Position numbers and translations under genes: made by a program. A DNA stretch of 60,000 nt, from positions 26,166,001 to 26,226,000 of the forward strand of contig OX485803.1 of the NCBI GenBank assembly GCA_950295325.1, written 5' to 3'. The notes beneath the pieces are model-generated. The model saw only the letters and a program-made list of their open reading frames with translations, was not told the origin of the DNA and searched no databases. Position 1 is the stretch's first letter. Every line of letters starts with the position of its first letter. The DNA comes from Polytrichum commune (Eukaryota; Streptophyta; Polytrichopsida; Polytrichales; Polytrichaceae). Shown here in pieces: positions 32,863-44,047 of this stretch.

Positions 32863-32880
<18 letters not shown>
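32499..32880. repeat. Degenerate tandem triplication, about 125-130 bp unit
   Basis: GCATTGATGTTTGGG..TGTTTGGGAAGTCTCCA, GCATTAATGGTGGGAAGGTGTTGGGAAGTCTCCA and GCATTGATGTTGGGAAGACACTGAGAAGGTTCCA occur at about 32513, 32646 and 32769 in the same orientation. Spacer sequence is partly alike (ACTTTGAT.TTTT.. / ACTTCGATTTTT). Confidence 0.65.
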
Positions 32881-32898
<18 letters not shown>

Positions 32899-32899
32899 T
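32866..32899. repeat. (AT)n(GT)n microsatellite
   Basis: About nine AT units followed by about nine GT units. Confidence 0.95.
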
Positions 32900-32917
32900 C
32901 GTTAATATGAGTCTCTT

Positions 32918-33010
32918 TACATCATACACTAAGTTGGGGCATCTCAGAGTTATATTCTTCCAGCCCACATGAACGAACACAAAATCCTCAATAATGTTAT
33001 GTATATACAC
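32918..33010 (+). repeat. Dispersed repeat pair, partner at 45780-45880
   Basis: GCATCTCAGAGTTATATTCT then CAGCCCACATGAACGAACAC and AATAATGTTATG match GCATCCCATGGTTATATTCT, GAGCCCATATGAACAAACAC and AATAATGTAACG at 45799 onward. Possibly a further branch of family R1 (both include 'CATATGAAC'). Confidence 0.55.
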
Positions 33011-35382
33011 ATGTATACATGGTGGATTCTTTGAGCTTAGTGTGGTCCCCACTAATTACACATTTTAGCTAAGTGTATGGAGAGCCTTAGCATGACCTTT
33101 GCCCTCCTTTCTCTTTTCTCTTTTTCTTTTTCTTTCCAATTGTGAGTGTGTGTGAGTGGTCATTGGGAACGATGACCCTTTAGGTTATGCTTGTGGTTGT
33201 GTGATTCCACGTGAGTCAACAAGGTGAGCTTAGTCACACCCTTCCTAGAGATTCGCATGCGATGGGGTGGGCGCCCTTTACGGAAATGCTTTTGGCACAC
33301 ATATTCTTGTCCGGAGGTTTGATTGTTTGAACTTTGCACCATGGGGCTGCTCGTGGAAGGTAGATACGTCCTAAATGTTCACTCTCTTCAATTAGCCCAC
33401 TTTTCCCTACGATAATAAACCACACAAGTGATGCAAGTTGAAGGGAATCCAAATCAAGGCCACAACTATTTTCCTCATGCATTTTGGAGCTCGTATGAAT
33501 ATAGAATTCATTATTGGAGTGAATGTTGTCTTTCTTTTTGAATGACCATATATCTTTCTAGTTACATAACATTTTACAACATGTTCAATGTTTAGTTTCT
33601 ATTCCTACTTAAGTATGGTTCCTCCCTTGTTGCACATTGCAAATTCATATTGAGTATATAGCGTCTACCCCTATTGATCATAGCATCAATCATCATCTGG
33701 CCTAACATGATTCTATGGGAAATAAACATGGTGATCTTGTTTGAAGAATGTTATATATGTTGAGTGTTGAATTTAGAATAGTTTATGTTTTTTAAACACT
33801 TAGTTCAAACTCCTTTAAACGCACGTCTCTTGGTGTATGTTCTTATAACTGCACTCAACTGCACACGACTCAACTATAGATGCCATATCAAGACATACAA
33901 GCGACCCAACTATGCTTATATTGTATTTACTTAATTGTACAAGATAGCCGAAATGACAATCTTTAAATCTACAAGGAATCCTTGCTCGATACTTTCTATA
34001 TGTTGAGAGTTTGATAGTTTGTTTGTATGTTTGTTTGTCACGTTGAGAACTCGCAGATTGTGGTGCATGTAGGGACATGTTTGGTGTTGTCAGAGAGCCC
34101 TCGGAGAGGAAGGGTGCACCAGCTTGGTTTCACGATCTTTGGACACATGATGAGGGAGATGTTGAATTCCAAGTGAAGTCTAGCATGGAAAATTATATAA
34201 ATCATGATTATGGGTACTTCATGACAAATACAACATAACTATGTAGTTTGGGGGTCTAGGAATTTGATTTCGTAGTTAAGCTTTTAAGGTGTATTACTTG
34301 TCAAGGGTTTTTCTTCATTCATAGGATAGGAAACATACAATAAAGTGTTTCAAAGATTCAGACTGAGTACATCATTTTGCAAAGGTCATGCTTATGTGCC
34401 TTCTAGCACATATAAAAAAAACTGGCTTATAATATTTAAACTTACTATTTCTTTTTTCACTTTTTGTACCCAAAATCCTAAAATATAGATGTTGTGTTTG
34501 ATGACATGAACCACATTTCCATTACGATGTCACTCATTGGCACACTTGAACGGTTTAGTTTCAAGCACTAAAACATATATTAAGCGCTTACCTCTATAAG
34601 GCCGGATGCAATATAAAAGTTCATAGATTGTTTGTGCACATGGTTACAAAGTAGAGGAATCATTAAAAAGCCTCAAAGAATGAAAAAGGGGGATTTCCCT
34701 TTTGGGGTTTGTGGCATAAGCATTTCATAAAGTTGCAGAATTAAAAGAACCGTAGATAACAATAAAATGTAAAGAGAAAAAAAATGAAAAAAGAAGAAGC
34801 TCTATAGCCTCAAATGAAACAACATCCTAATTGTTTTCAACCTCTATTGATCTACATGCATTGCAAAGTAATACATGCTTAAAAAAAACGTGAATACATA
34901 CTTATCACAATGTTGATCTAGTCAAAATACCTTTGAAATGCATTGCAAGACAAGAAATGAAAACATGAAAACACTTATGCATGTACTATATCTCTCTACG
35001 TTCATGAAGCGGATTACCAATGTGGATTCGGCTAATATTCTTGAGATTTGAAAACCACTAGAATTGCTTGCCTCCATATCAAAACATGGAGTTTGAATTG
35101 AAGTACATTCCCATTGTTTAGCAAAGTGTAAATTTATTGTTGGTTTCGGAACTTCGGTAATATCTTCAAAGCTTCTAATCAAACTGCAATGACCATTTAT
35201 AAAGAGAAAACAAGCTCTACAAGCTGAGTACTTTTATAGTTTAAAATGTTATTAAAAAATGTGTATTTAATTTTAATTACGTAAATTATATGCCCTTTGT
35301 GCATATATAAATATATGGGTGCCCTTTAGTTTGAGATGCAATTTGTGAAGACTTCAATCTCAAACACTTGATTGATACCTGC
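33011..35382. other. No gene seen; contains a worn minus-strand R1 piece
   Basis: 33385-33510 holds, in reverse, the R1 words (ATTAGCCCACTT, GGAGCTCGTATGAATAT). Nothing else recognised to 35382. Confidence 0.4.
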
Positions 35383-36535
35383 TAATGTGCACTTCGAGCT
35401 AGGGCTTGAGGGCCCCCACCATTTATATCTACAATCTCTCATTGCCGGAATACATAGAGACCGTCCTACTTCACTTCGGCCCTAAGGGACCAAAGACGTT
35501 TGAATGGATGAAAACCCTACATGGAGTCTTACATTGCATGTAATGTGTTATTTTTTCATGATGTAATGCCAATGTTGGACATATATATAAGTGAATGCAT
35601 GGAATCCATAACAACATCAATAATGATATCAAAAAACCTACATGTGGGTATCAAATTGTAATACCATCCAAAATATTGATATTTGGTGGGTATCTCAAAG
35701 GTGAGATAATCTTAATGTACATGAGATACTTACATTTAGGTCAAAATTATTCTAAAACCATATTGACACTAGGACAATTTTACTTAGGTATAAGATAATT
35801 GCATGATTATATAGAACATAATCTTATTGCATGATATCAATAAATAAATAAAATCTTCAAATATTCATACCCTACTAGTATCAAAATTTATGAAACACTC
35901 CTTATAATTATCCAAATCATATAAAATGAATTACTAGACCACAACACTACACGGATTATGGTATTTTGTGTCATGTACAATATCAATGAACGGTCTAAAC
36001 TAGATGCCTAGAGGTCTAGCAATGTCAACTTTGCTAATTATCGACATGATACTATTTGTCAACACAAATATTATTAAAAAAAAGTGCATAGATATTTGTG
36101 GTATATATGATATTTTGCATAGCAGTCGCATTGGAGTGCTTGAGATGATAGTTTTACGTTTCAATATGCAAGAGGAAGATATAATGGAGCATATTAATGC
36201 CACATGTCATGTGTTTACACTTTGTTGTCAACTTATTGACCATTGTGCAACATAACATAGACATAGACCTCATAATAATTCTTGGACACACTAATGTCAA
36301 TATATTAGTAAGCACACACACACCAAGTGTCACAAGGTTACAATAATTATCATATTTTTGTGCCATTGAATGTAACTTAGGATAAGGCTCAAAATAGGGT
36401 AAGTGACATAATTTCACATGTGACACTAAATACTATGAAAAGGTGTAGTGTATGTATGGCCTTTAGATGAGATTTCAAGGCCCTCGCAATTTTATGGTCA
36501 CGGGCCTTTGGCCATGATATACAGTAAGCCCCTAA
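35383..36535. mobile_element. Worn GGGCC-type element with a nested CACTACAC element
   Basis: TAA at 35383-35385 and 36533-36535. The left interior TTGAGGGCCC...CCTACTTCACTTCGGCCCTAAGG, then GAATGGATGAAAACCCTACA, corresponds to the 43.6-kb element. The right end GGCCTTTAGATGA...TCACGGGCCTTTGGCC...AAGCCCC matches that element's right end. The extra length is explained by the insertion at 35945-36450. The left terminus itself is badly worn. Confidence 0.5.
35945..36450. mobile_element. CACTACAC-ended MITE, nested in the 35.4-36.5 kb element
   Basis: Left CACTACACGGATTATGGTAT, TTTGTGTCATGTAC; right, reversed, CACTACACCTTTTCATAGTA, TTTAGTGTCACATG. CACTACA ends recall the CACTA superfamily. A 3-bp TSD could not be confirmed. 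A short ORF (36004-36255) inside shows no domain. Confidence 0.65.
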
Positions 36536-37070
36536 TTGATTGAAATGCAAGCAACAATATAAGGTATTATTGATAAACAAGCAGCTAGTCTCAAGAGTGA
36601 CATGCCCTGGAATTTACTCCTTTGGTAAGATGAATTCACAAAAGTGCAAACTTACTTTCACGATTTTACAAACCAATTTAGCAATATGTTCTACCAATTT
36701 CATTGAAATCGTGAACCAAGTTCACTATATAGACAACCACGTTAGCTTGAACTTTCAACCAGTTTCACAACATGTTGTGAACAATTTCATGATTTGATAC
36801 CCATATTCACAATTTCACAAACTAAATTTTATGAATTGTATAACTTTATTTCACAAAGATCGGTACATCATGTATAAGATTCTCCTAATTGCTCCCCCGA
36901 CTAGCTCGACCAATATTTTGCTTCACTTCTCTTATCCAACCTTGGACCATGTCTGCAATGATTGCTTGTACATCATCATTAATGTGACTTAATAATGTTC
37001 AATGATTTTGGAGATCATTCGGTCAGACATGGCTTTTGATGTGTCCAAATACCCATTTAGCAACATTGAA

Positions 37071-37109
<39 letters not shown>

Positions 37110-37672
37110 TAATGGCAAATGGAAGTAGATGTGTCCAACATCTTCAAAAACTTGTTGTATTTCATGAGATTTGGAAAATTGGGGCATTGTTCATGAGGAT
37201 GAACATCTATCAAGGCTAGGAATGACCTAGGTTTAAAGGAATTCTAAAAAAAGAATTGTATTGTAGGCACCTAAGTGTGACATTGTGTGCAACGACCCCT
37301 TCACAACTAACTGTAACCACCAAAGATAAATTTTGATCCCGAGTTGAATGAATTCATTGGCATCTTTGTCCTCAACAAGCCTTTTTAAATCGAAGTGTCA
37401 AATGTAAATTGAAACCAACCTTGTCCACATATACAACATCAACCATACTACCACTAAGCTCTAAAAACTTTTGACATCACTCTATACAACCTATGAGATG
37501 TTCTTCATTGTTATAATCATTTAGTTTATAGCGCATCAACTTGAGGGTAAAATTAGCTTGTTTTCGAATGGCTTTTGAAACACAAATGATAGATACAAGG
37601 TATGGGAATTGAAAAGCTTCATTCAACTGATGATAGAATGATTCTACGGTGATGTCTAGATTTGCATCAAGC
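36536..37672. other. No gene seen; AT microsatellite at 37076-37110
   Basis: Alternating AT of about 35 bp lies at 37076-37110. TTTCACAA-type words repeat between 36650 and 36860, giving low-complexity sequence rather than genes. Confidence 0.45.
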
Positions 37673-38024
37673 CTCTCTACCTCGGGGGGGGGGCAGTGTG
37701 TTAAAAAGTTAAGGATATAGGTGCGAACAACCACTATTTTATAGGGGGGTATTACTTTCAATTTTTTTTTTTCACATGCTATCATTATGTAAATTTCTAC
37801 TTTGGGTTAATAGAAAAATGGCTTGCATTACTTATAATTTCAAATTACCTATTATTCCATACCCTATAGTACTTTAAAGATGTCCAGTGCCATTTTTGAT
37901 ACCCTATATTACTCTTAAGCCCAATTATAAATTTTTGCTCCCATGTTTTTAAAATACCCTATCATTTGTTCGCACGTATATTGCTACTCCAACCAATGAC
38001 TACCCCCCCCCCCGGGCTCTCTAC
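37673..38024. mobile_element. Inverted-repeat element with poly-G ends, TSD CTCTCTAC
   Basis: 336 bp (37681-38016). It starts CTCGGGGGGGGGGCAGTG and ends with a run of C then GGG, which reversed reads CCCGGGGGGGGGG.TAGTC. The perfect 8-bp direct repeat CTCTCTAC is at 37673-37680 and 38017-38024. Inside, GTGCGAACAA on the left mirrors TTGTTCGCAC on the right. Same group as the 20.9, 23.2, 49.9 and 52.3 kb elements. The homopolymer ends probably come from slippage in the G-rich terminus. Confidence 0.85.
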
Positions 38025-38836
38025 TAATCATTGAATGTGCTTATCTTGTAAAATTGGATAGTGAACACTACTTCTATGTTTGGAAACTAATTGACCATTT
38101 TCTTCAAAAGTTATGGCTATGTTTATGATAGTTTCATAAACATAAGCATAATGTTCACTTGTGTAAGCATAAGATAAGCCCTCGTTAAAAATAGGATGTA
38201 TAATTCATGAGCAAAGTATGATTCGTAACCTCATTTATGCACACGATTAGGCATAGCTATTGAGCTGAACCACTTTAGGAGAAGAATTTGTAACCCTAAG
38301 CAAACAAAAAGCTAATTGTAACTCATAACGAGCATTAGTTCTAACCCAATGCGCCACAAAATAACACAATGCAAATTGTTTCCAACTGCTTCCAATCAAG
38401 AAACACATACACTAAAACAATGAATCGCTCACAAGCAAAACCCTAACCAACATGGAACATACCCTTCAATTGAAATATGAGGCAATATGAAAATAAAGAA
38501 ACTCCAGACAACACGACTATGCTTCAAAAAGTGATGCAATGACAAAGGCTATAACATTTAGCATAAACACAAAGGAACACAAACGAGTATCAAAACATGT
38601 GAAGAAAGAGAATGTGAAGAATTTGATGCAGTTCCATATATTGTAAGGTGTACCAGTAAGAAGACAAAACAACCTATCACTTTTCTGTTGAGCCATGCAA
38701 AAGAGGCCCTCTTACAATTTTTACCTTCAAGCCTTGAGGTAGGGAACCATTACAAAAGCTTGTAAGAGGAACCCGAGCTTGTTAGAGAATTAGATCAAGG
38801 GGTTGTTGTTGTTGTTGTTGTTGTATGTGGGCATAC
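38025..38836. other. No gene seen; GTT microsatellite
   Basis: (GTT)7 at 38802-38822 lies 15 bp before the next element. Otherwise featureless. Confidence 0.45.
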
Positions 38837-39287
38837 ATAGGGGCGGTTTACACTATGGACCATGAAGTCGTCCCACGTAAGAGGCCTATTTTGCGTGGGA
38901 CGACTTCATGGGACGACTTCCATGGTCCGAGTTACTAAAATATTAGTTTTCATGGTTCATGGGCCCTTCACTAGGTGTAAACCGAATGTAGACCATGAAG
39001 AATGACCATGCACCAAAAAGGCTTAAAACGGCATTTTTCTGATATGGGCCCTTGCTCTTTTTCCCGGACCACCTCTTTTGCTTGTCCCAACGGAAAACCC
39101 GTTGGACCATGGCAGTGGATAGAGTAGGCTTAAAAAATAATATTTTGTGGACCTCAACCTCCGTGGTCACTCTGCCATTTTTTCCTTGGTGTAAACCCAA
39201 GTCGTCCCGGGACGACTTCAACGTCCAATCACATCACTTAGATGGCCGTGGGACGACTTCATGGTCCATAGTGTAAACCGCCCCATA
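38837..39287. mobile_element. PIF/Harbinger-like MITE, TSD ATA
   Basis: 445 bp (38840-39284). Ends GGGGCGGTTTACACTATGG then ACCATGAAGTCGTCCCAC are matched almost perfectly by the reversed right end over about 38 bp. ATA flanks both sides, a small departure from the usual TAA/TTA. Internal GTGGGACGACTTCATGG repeats make extra hairpins (38870-38930). Well preserved, hence fairly young. Confidence 0.85.
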
Positions 39288-40206
39288 GTTGCTTCCAAAT
39301 CGATTCTTCGATTAGACCTACTAATAAGACAATGTTTGAAGGCTTTCATCAACAACCAGATGTTGCGAAACGAGAAGGCGAGAAGTTGAGAAGTTGAGAA
39401 TACGAGAACCACATACTATGAATTGATTTACGAAATTGGTTTGGAAGATTCATGAAGTTGCTAGAGGTAAAGGTCCACTATCATGGAAATTGAGGTGTCC
39501 CGCATGTCAAGTCGGTATGTAAGAACGATGAACTAACTTAGAAGGTTCATGAAACTGGCAAAACACTCCGGTAAGATAGGTTGGAAGATTCACAAACTAG
39601 CTTGACACCTCCATGAAACCGAGTTTGCACTTAATGCGAAGTCACCTTACCAAAGGAGTAGTATCTTGCACACGTACCCAATCATGGTTGAACATTCCAC
39701 CAGAACCAAAGTTTGGCTCCTTTCAGAGACCGTTTTACATTAACAAGCACTTGCAACTGGGCTCCACTTGAAGAGCGAGTTACTAACACCATCGTGACGG
39801 GTACAAAAGCGAACCCTAATCGATCGAACTCCTTATGTGATGGCGAATGATACGAGATATTATTCGTAAATCATGGGGATGCTTAGTTTAGGCGGCGGAG
39901 GAAGGCGTGAAGAAAGTGGGAAGTGGTGTCAGCCGAAGGACATACAGTGGAGATTTTGAAAATGCTGGGGCCGTGTGTGTGGGGCCTTCTGTGATATAAT
40001 TAGCCATGCTGATGAGGCAGGCCTACTCTACTCTTCCATGTTGGGCTACGGGGCTGGATGGATAATCTTAGCACATCCTATGTGGATGCCCACTTCTTAC
40101 TTCTTCGCCCCTGCCCATGAACTACAAAAAGCTTTTTGGGGCACCTTACCCGACCCTCGAAAAAGTCTCCCTCCTCACCACAAAAAAAACTCTCCGAGAG
40201 CTTCCC
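39288..40206. other. No gene seen
   Basis: AAGTTGAGAAGTTGAGAA near 39381 and several diverged GAAGATTCA / GAAGGTTCATGAA phrases (39446, 39540, 39585) suggest local duplication. The ORF at 39975-40292 runs into the next transposon and has no domain. Confidence 0.4.
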
Positions 40207-40716
40207 TAAGGGCCGCTTTACACCTAGAGGCCGGGCCAATTCGTTGTGTTAAGAGGCTTGAAACCCTCACTTGTGATTGGTCAAAAGGATGAAATTGGTC
40301 CCTGATTTGGTGGATTGAAAATTTTAATCAAAAAATGCATGGTATGACACAGCCCGAGCTCGTTGAATTGGGTGCACCCAAAATGGAAGGCCAATTCTTG
40401 GCCTTGGGGCCAATGTCAAATTTCAATAATTAAAAAATAATTATTATATCTATTTTTAGCAAACCATGTTCATTAAATTATGTGGAGATATGAATGGCTC
40501 TCTGCTAGATTATGCTAGATCCGTTGGATTATGCTAGATTTGTTGGATCGGCCTAGTTTATTGACCCTAAGGCCTTACATATGGGAAAATTGGCCCCCAT
40601 TATAATCTTATTAAAATGTGTAGTTGAGGCCGGCCTCCAACCCGAAAGGGGCTGAAATTTCATGTAATTGGCCTCAAGGGGAATTGGCCCGGCCTCTAGG
40701 TGTAAAGTGGCCCTAA
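40207..40716. mobile_element. PIF/Harbinger-like MITE, TSD TAA, nearly perfect ends
   Basis: 504 bp (40210-40713). The left end GGGCCGCTTTACACCTAG, AGGCCGGGCCAATTC and the reversed right end agree at 32 of 33 positions. TAA is present on both sides. The interior is rich in GGCC/CCAATT words and has no transposase. It is among the best-preserved TAA-type copies here. Confidence 0.9.
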
Positions 40717-41580
40717 ACCATCTCATTGATTAAATGTAACGTGGCCCACACTAAGGTGTGTCGGTGTTCTTCAGTTTGTTTTCCGAATATTCTCCAGCTT
40801 TCACCAAAGTATACTTACATGACAAGACTTGTATTGCATTAGCATGTCTATCATGAAGCATCAACAAACCTCGGATTGAAAACCGGTCCTTCTTTCATTG
40901 TTGACCCATGGAAATGGTTTTGGGCTTGGGGGTTAACCATAGAAGGTGCATGGGGAAATTGTTGCTACACAACATAGAGTCATCCAAGTCACCATAATTG
41001 ACTATTCTTCACTCATGCCCATGGTACCTCCACCTAGTTGCACCTATCTTGCCTGACTCCCAAGAGGTCTTCTCCTTCACCAACTCTCATGCAACTTTAC
41101 TAAACATCACGTGCTTTAGTGTGGCCCAAACGATTGATCATCAACCTATGTAAACAATCTTGCAATTCAAAATTGGAATACATGGATGCAAAAACTTGAA
41201 TTTTCTAAATGTGGAGTTTACATTGCCTCCTTAGGAGATTAAGGGTTAATATGGCACACATTCCACATTAAATACTGTTTAAAGTGTAATGTTCTCAATC
41301 ACAACTTGGTAGTCGGGGTTGCAATGACTTATGTGCAATGTTCATAAAAAGAACCAAGACTTCAAGATAGTCAAACTTGACAACATACTTGTTGAAGTGA
41401 TGAACCCAAGGCATGGATGAGAATACCTTTTTTGTAATGCATAATTAAGCATGTAAGTTTATCATGCAGGTACGGACATTGCATGCTAAGGGTTCAAAAT
41501 TTGATTGGTAGGTGACCCACAACCAACACGGGAACCTAATGCTAAGGTGGTGGACATTCTCACAAGCAATATGTATTAGG
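40717..41580. other. No gene seen
   Basis: No ORF of note or paired ends. Confidence 0.4.
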
Positions 41581-41824
41581 TAATCGTTTTATTGGAACCG
41601 GTTATCGGTGCAGAACCGGTTCCAATAAAACGATTACCGGACGTAACCGGTTGGCCGCTTTGTTGAGCCGCACAGGTGACCTAAACAGTGGGTCACCTCT
41701 CACCATAACTGATTTAGATGATCATAACCGGCTGGGATGTCGAGGTTATCGTCTGCAAACCTGTGTGCTCAGAGCCAATCATGTAGTGCCACCTCGGCGA
41801 AACAAAGCGGCCAACCGGTTACGT
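41581..41824. repeat. Two adjacent perfect palindromes sharing AACCGGTT
   Basis: First: a 23-bp arm at 41581-41603 (TAATCGTTTTATTGGAACCG..) and its exact complement at 41614-41636, 10-nt loop. Second: a 24-bp arm at 41641-41664 (ACGTAACCGGTTGGCCGC..) and its exact complement at 41801-41824, 136 bp apart. The second pair resembles transposon ends; the first lies just outside its left arm. Both contain AACCGGTT, and ACCGG recurs elsewhere in the block. No TSD identified. Confidence 0.85.
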
Positions 41825-43551
41825 ACTTATTGAGCAAGATTACTCGAGGTGTTAGTTTTAGCACTACCTACCTTATCACATAATAATTGTAGAGGGTAAT
41901 ATCATGACAGTCATTCTTTCTCCACCTTAGCATAACATTGTATAGACCATGGGGAACTCGTTATCATGAGAGATAAGGCACTATTCTTCAAAATAAAGAT
42001 CCATCGGACAAGCATGAACAAAATAATGTAAGCGTTGTTTTACATACATGACCAAAGGCTACAATAAAAAAATAAAAAAATGATGTAGGAATTCCCGTGC
42101 TCATGGTTAGTGTCTAAAATTTGCCATACCCACTTTGCCACCCCTCGCCTTGTACATGTACAACATGATCACGTCGATGCCTAGCCAAAATCAAACCCAA
42201 CATCCTAATCATCACTACCATCCAAAACTCTATGGTTGTCCTACATGGGCCATTTTAGATTTTAGATTCAAATGTTTATTTATTTGTCCATAAATAGAGT
42301 TTGAAAAAATAGATCTCAACAATTTGTGAAAATTCCTTTTTACATTTATATTTATTAAGAATATTTTTATGGAAGCCGCCCGTGTAGGATGGTGTACACT
42401 TCATCATCACCTTTTGTGACAAACATGACCCCACATCAACAAAACAATGCAAAGAACTTAAATTCAATTGTTGGTTGATAAATTGGAAGATGTTGGATGG
42501 TACATTACCCTCATTATCCTTACAGTTGGCATCATATGAGGCACCCACGCATATAATATCACAAAAAATAATTGAATAATGCTACATCCCCCTTGTGCCA
42601 ACCCATGCATGCATGCAACAAATCCACTTAATAGCCATCAAATACTCACGCTCCTCATGCTCAACCAAACAAAAAAACAAAACAGACTCCATACACTACC
42701 CACCTAACTGCAACACCAAAAGCACCCAAGTACCATAATCCAATTACATCCAAGTACCAAATCCATGAGGGTGAATCCTACAACAAGATGCCCAAACCAA
42801 CTCAATTAGCTCAATTACATGGACAAACAACCACCAGAGGCTAGCCCCAAGGAATTGAACCCAAAAAACTTTGAAACCAACAAAGCCACCTTGCCAATAT
42901 AACACCCAAGATTCAATGTACACTCAACAAACTATATATGCAACCCCCGACCAACATAGTGTCCTCTATGTGTTAAACTATGGTTCAACAACATATCAAT
43001 AAAATGAAGTTGCTTGAGCGACTAACCAAGAGGACGGTAAGTGAAATTAACATTTTTGGAAACCTATAGCTAGTGTAGGTTTGTATGATTCCACTAGCTT
43101 GGACCCGTGCCATCATGGCCCATTGCACTCATCCATATGAGTAAGTTAATATCCTATAACCCTTTGTCCATCTTGTCCAATGCCCTTGTGGATACGAATT
43201 AATATCCCATATCAACCCAACCCTATACACCCATGCAATCATGCAACCACATGTCCATGTCCACATGGCCCCCATGCCCATGCCATGTCGCCACCTACCC
43301 ATACGGGGCCACCTCCCAAGGTTTCCCCCGAGATGCCCACCCCCCCTGCCCCCACCTTTCTACAGTTGTATCCTCTTTCATATGTGAAATGTTTGTTTTG
43401 GAAGGGACTCTTTGGCATGTGACCCTTTTTGGGGAGTTTATATTTAAGGCAAGAATGGTGGGGAATGGTGGGGAATGGTGGGGTAGCAGCCTCACCACCA
43501 CCACCACCATGTCATTTATTCCATATAGATAGACGGGATTTGCCAACAATA
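41825..43551. other. No gene seen; low-complexity stretch near 43.2-43.5 kb
   Basis: A C-rich tract at 43240-43360 gives proline/histidine-rich ORFs without domains. GGGGAATGGT is repeated three times at about 43456, followed by CACCAC repeats. Confidence 0.4.
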
Positions 43552-44047
43552 TAAGGGCCACTTTACACACAAGACTAAGGGCCCATGACCATTGCACTTC
43601 AAGCACTCTCATTGGTGGAAAAGGTAAAGTCGGTCCAAGTTCGCTTCACACTACGCTTGAGGGACCAACATAGTAAGTGAATGCAAGATAGATGTAAAGT
43701 CTACATGGATTCCTACGGACATCAAATGAATCATGTTTCATGGTCACTTAGACTCTTTTCAAAAACCACCTCTTGGAAGTAAGCCTAGCACAAAATATGG
43801 CACTCCGAACACTCGCAGTCGTTGATTGATTCTATTTCATCATGTGTGAAGACCCCGCATGAATAGAAATTCATCGAATAGAATTTGGTTGAGGGCCCGG
43901 TCACATATGACTTCACACTGCACTTGAGGGCCCGTGACCACACTACATGATTATGGAAGTGTCTTGGAACGGCCTTTGGACACTTCTTTTCAGGCTCTCA
44001 CAATTTCATGGTCACGACTCTTGGCTCGTATGTCAAGTGGCCCCAAG
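43552..44047. mobile_element. GGGCC-type MITE (TIR GGGCCACTTTACAC)
   Basis: Begins after TAA (43552-43554) with GGGCCACTTTACACACAAG. It ends ..CGTATGTCAAGTGGCCCC at about 44044, a partial inverted match. Internal GACCATTGCACTTCAAG / CTTCACACTGCACTTGAGG and GGCCCGTGACCA form further inverted similarity. The right TSD is unclear (AAGTTAA follows). Relatives: 26621 and 35383. Confidence 0.65.

Noticed and set aside
37076-37110. Alternating AT tract as an origin or cruciform signal
   Set aside because: Ordinary AT microsatellite with no associated motif.
39975-40292. 105-residue ORF
   Set aside because: Runs into the TAA-type transposon at 40207, so its C-terminal third is transposon DNA.
43180-43612. 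Overlapping Pro/His-rich ORFs
   Set aside because: Arise from a C-rich low-complexity tract on both strands; no domain and no start context.
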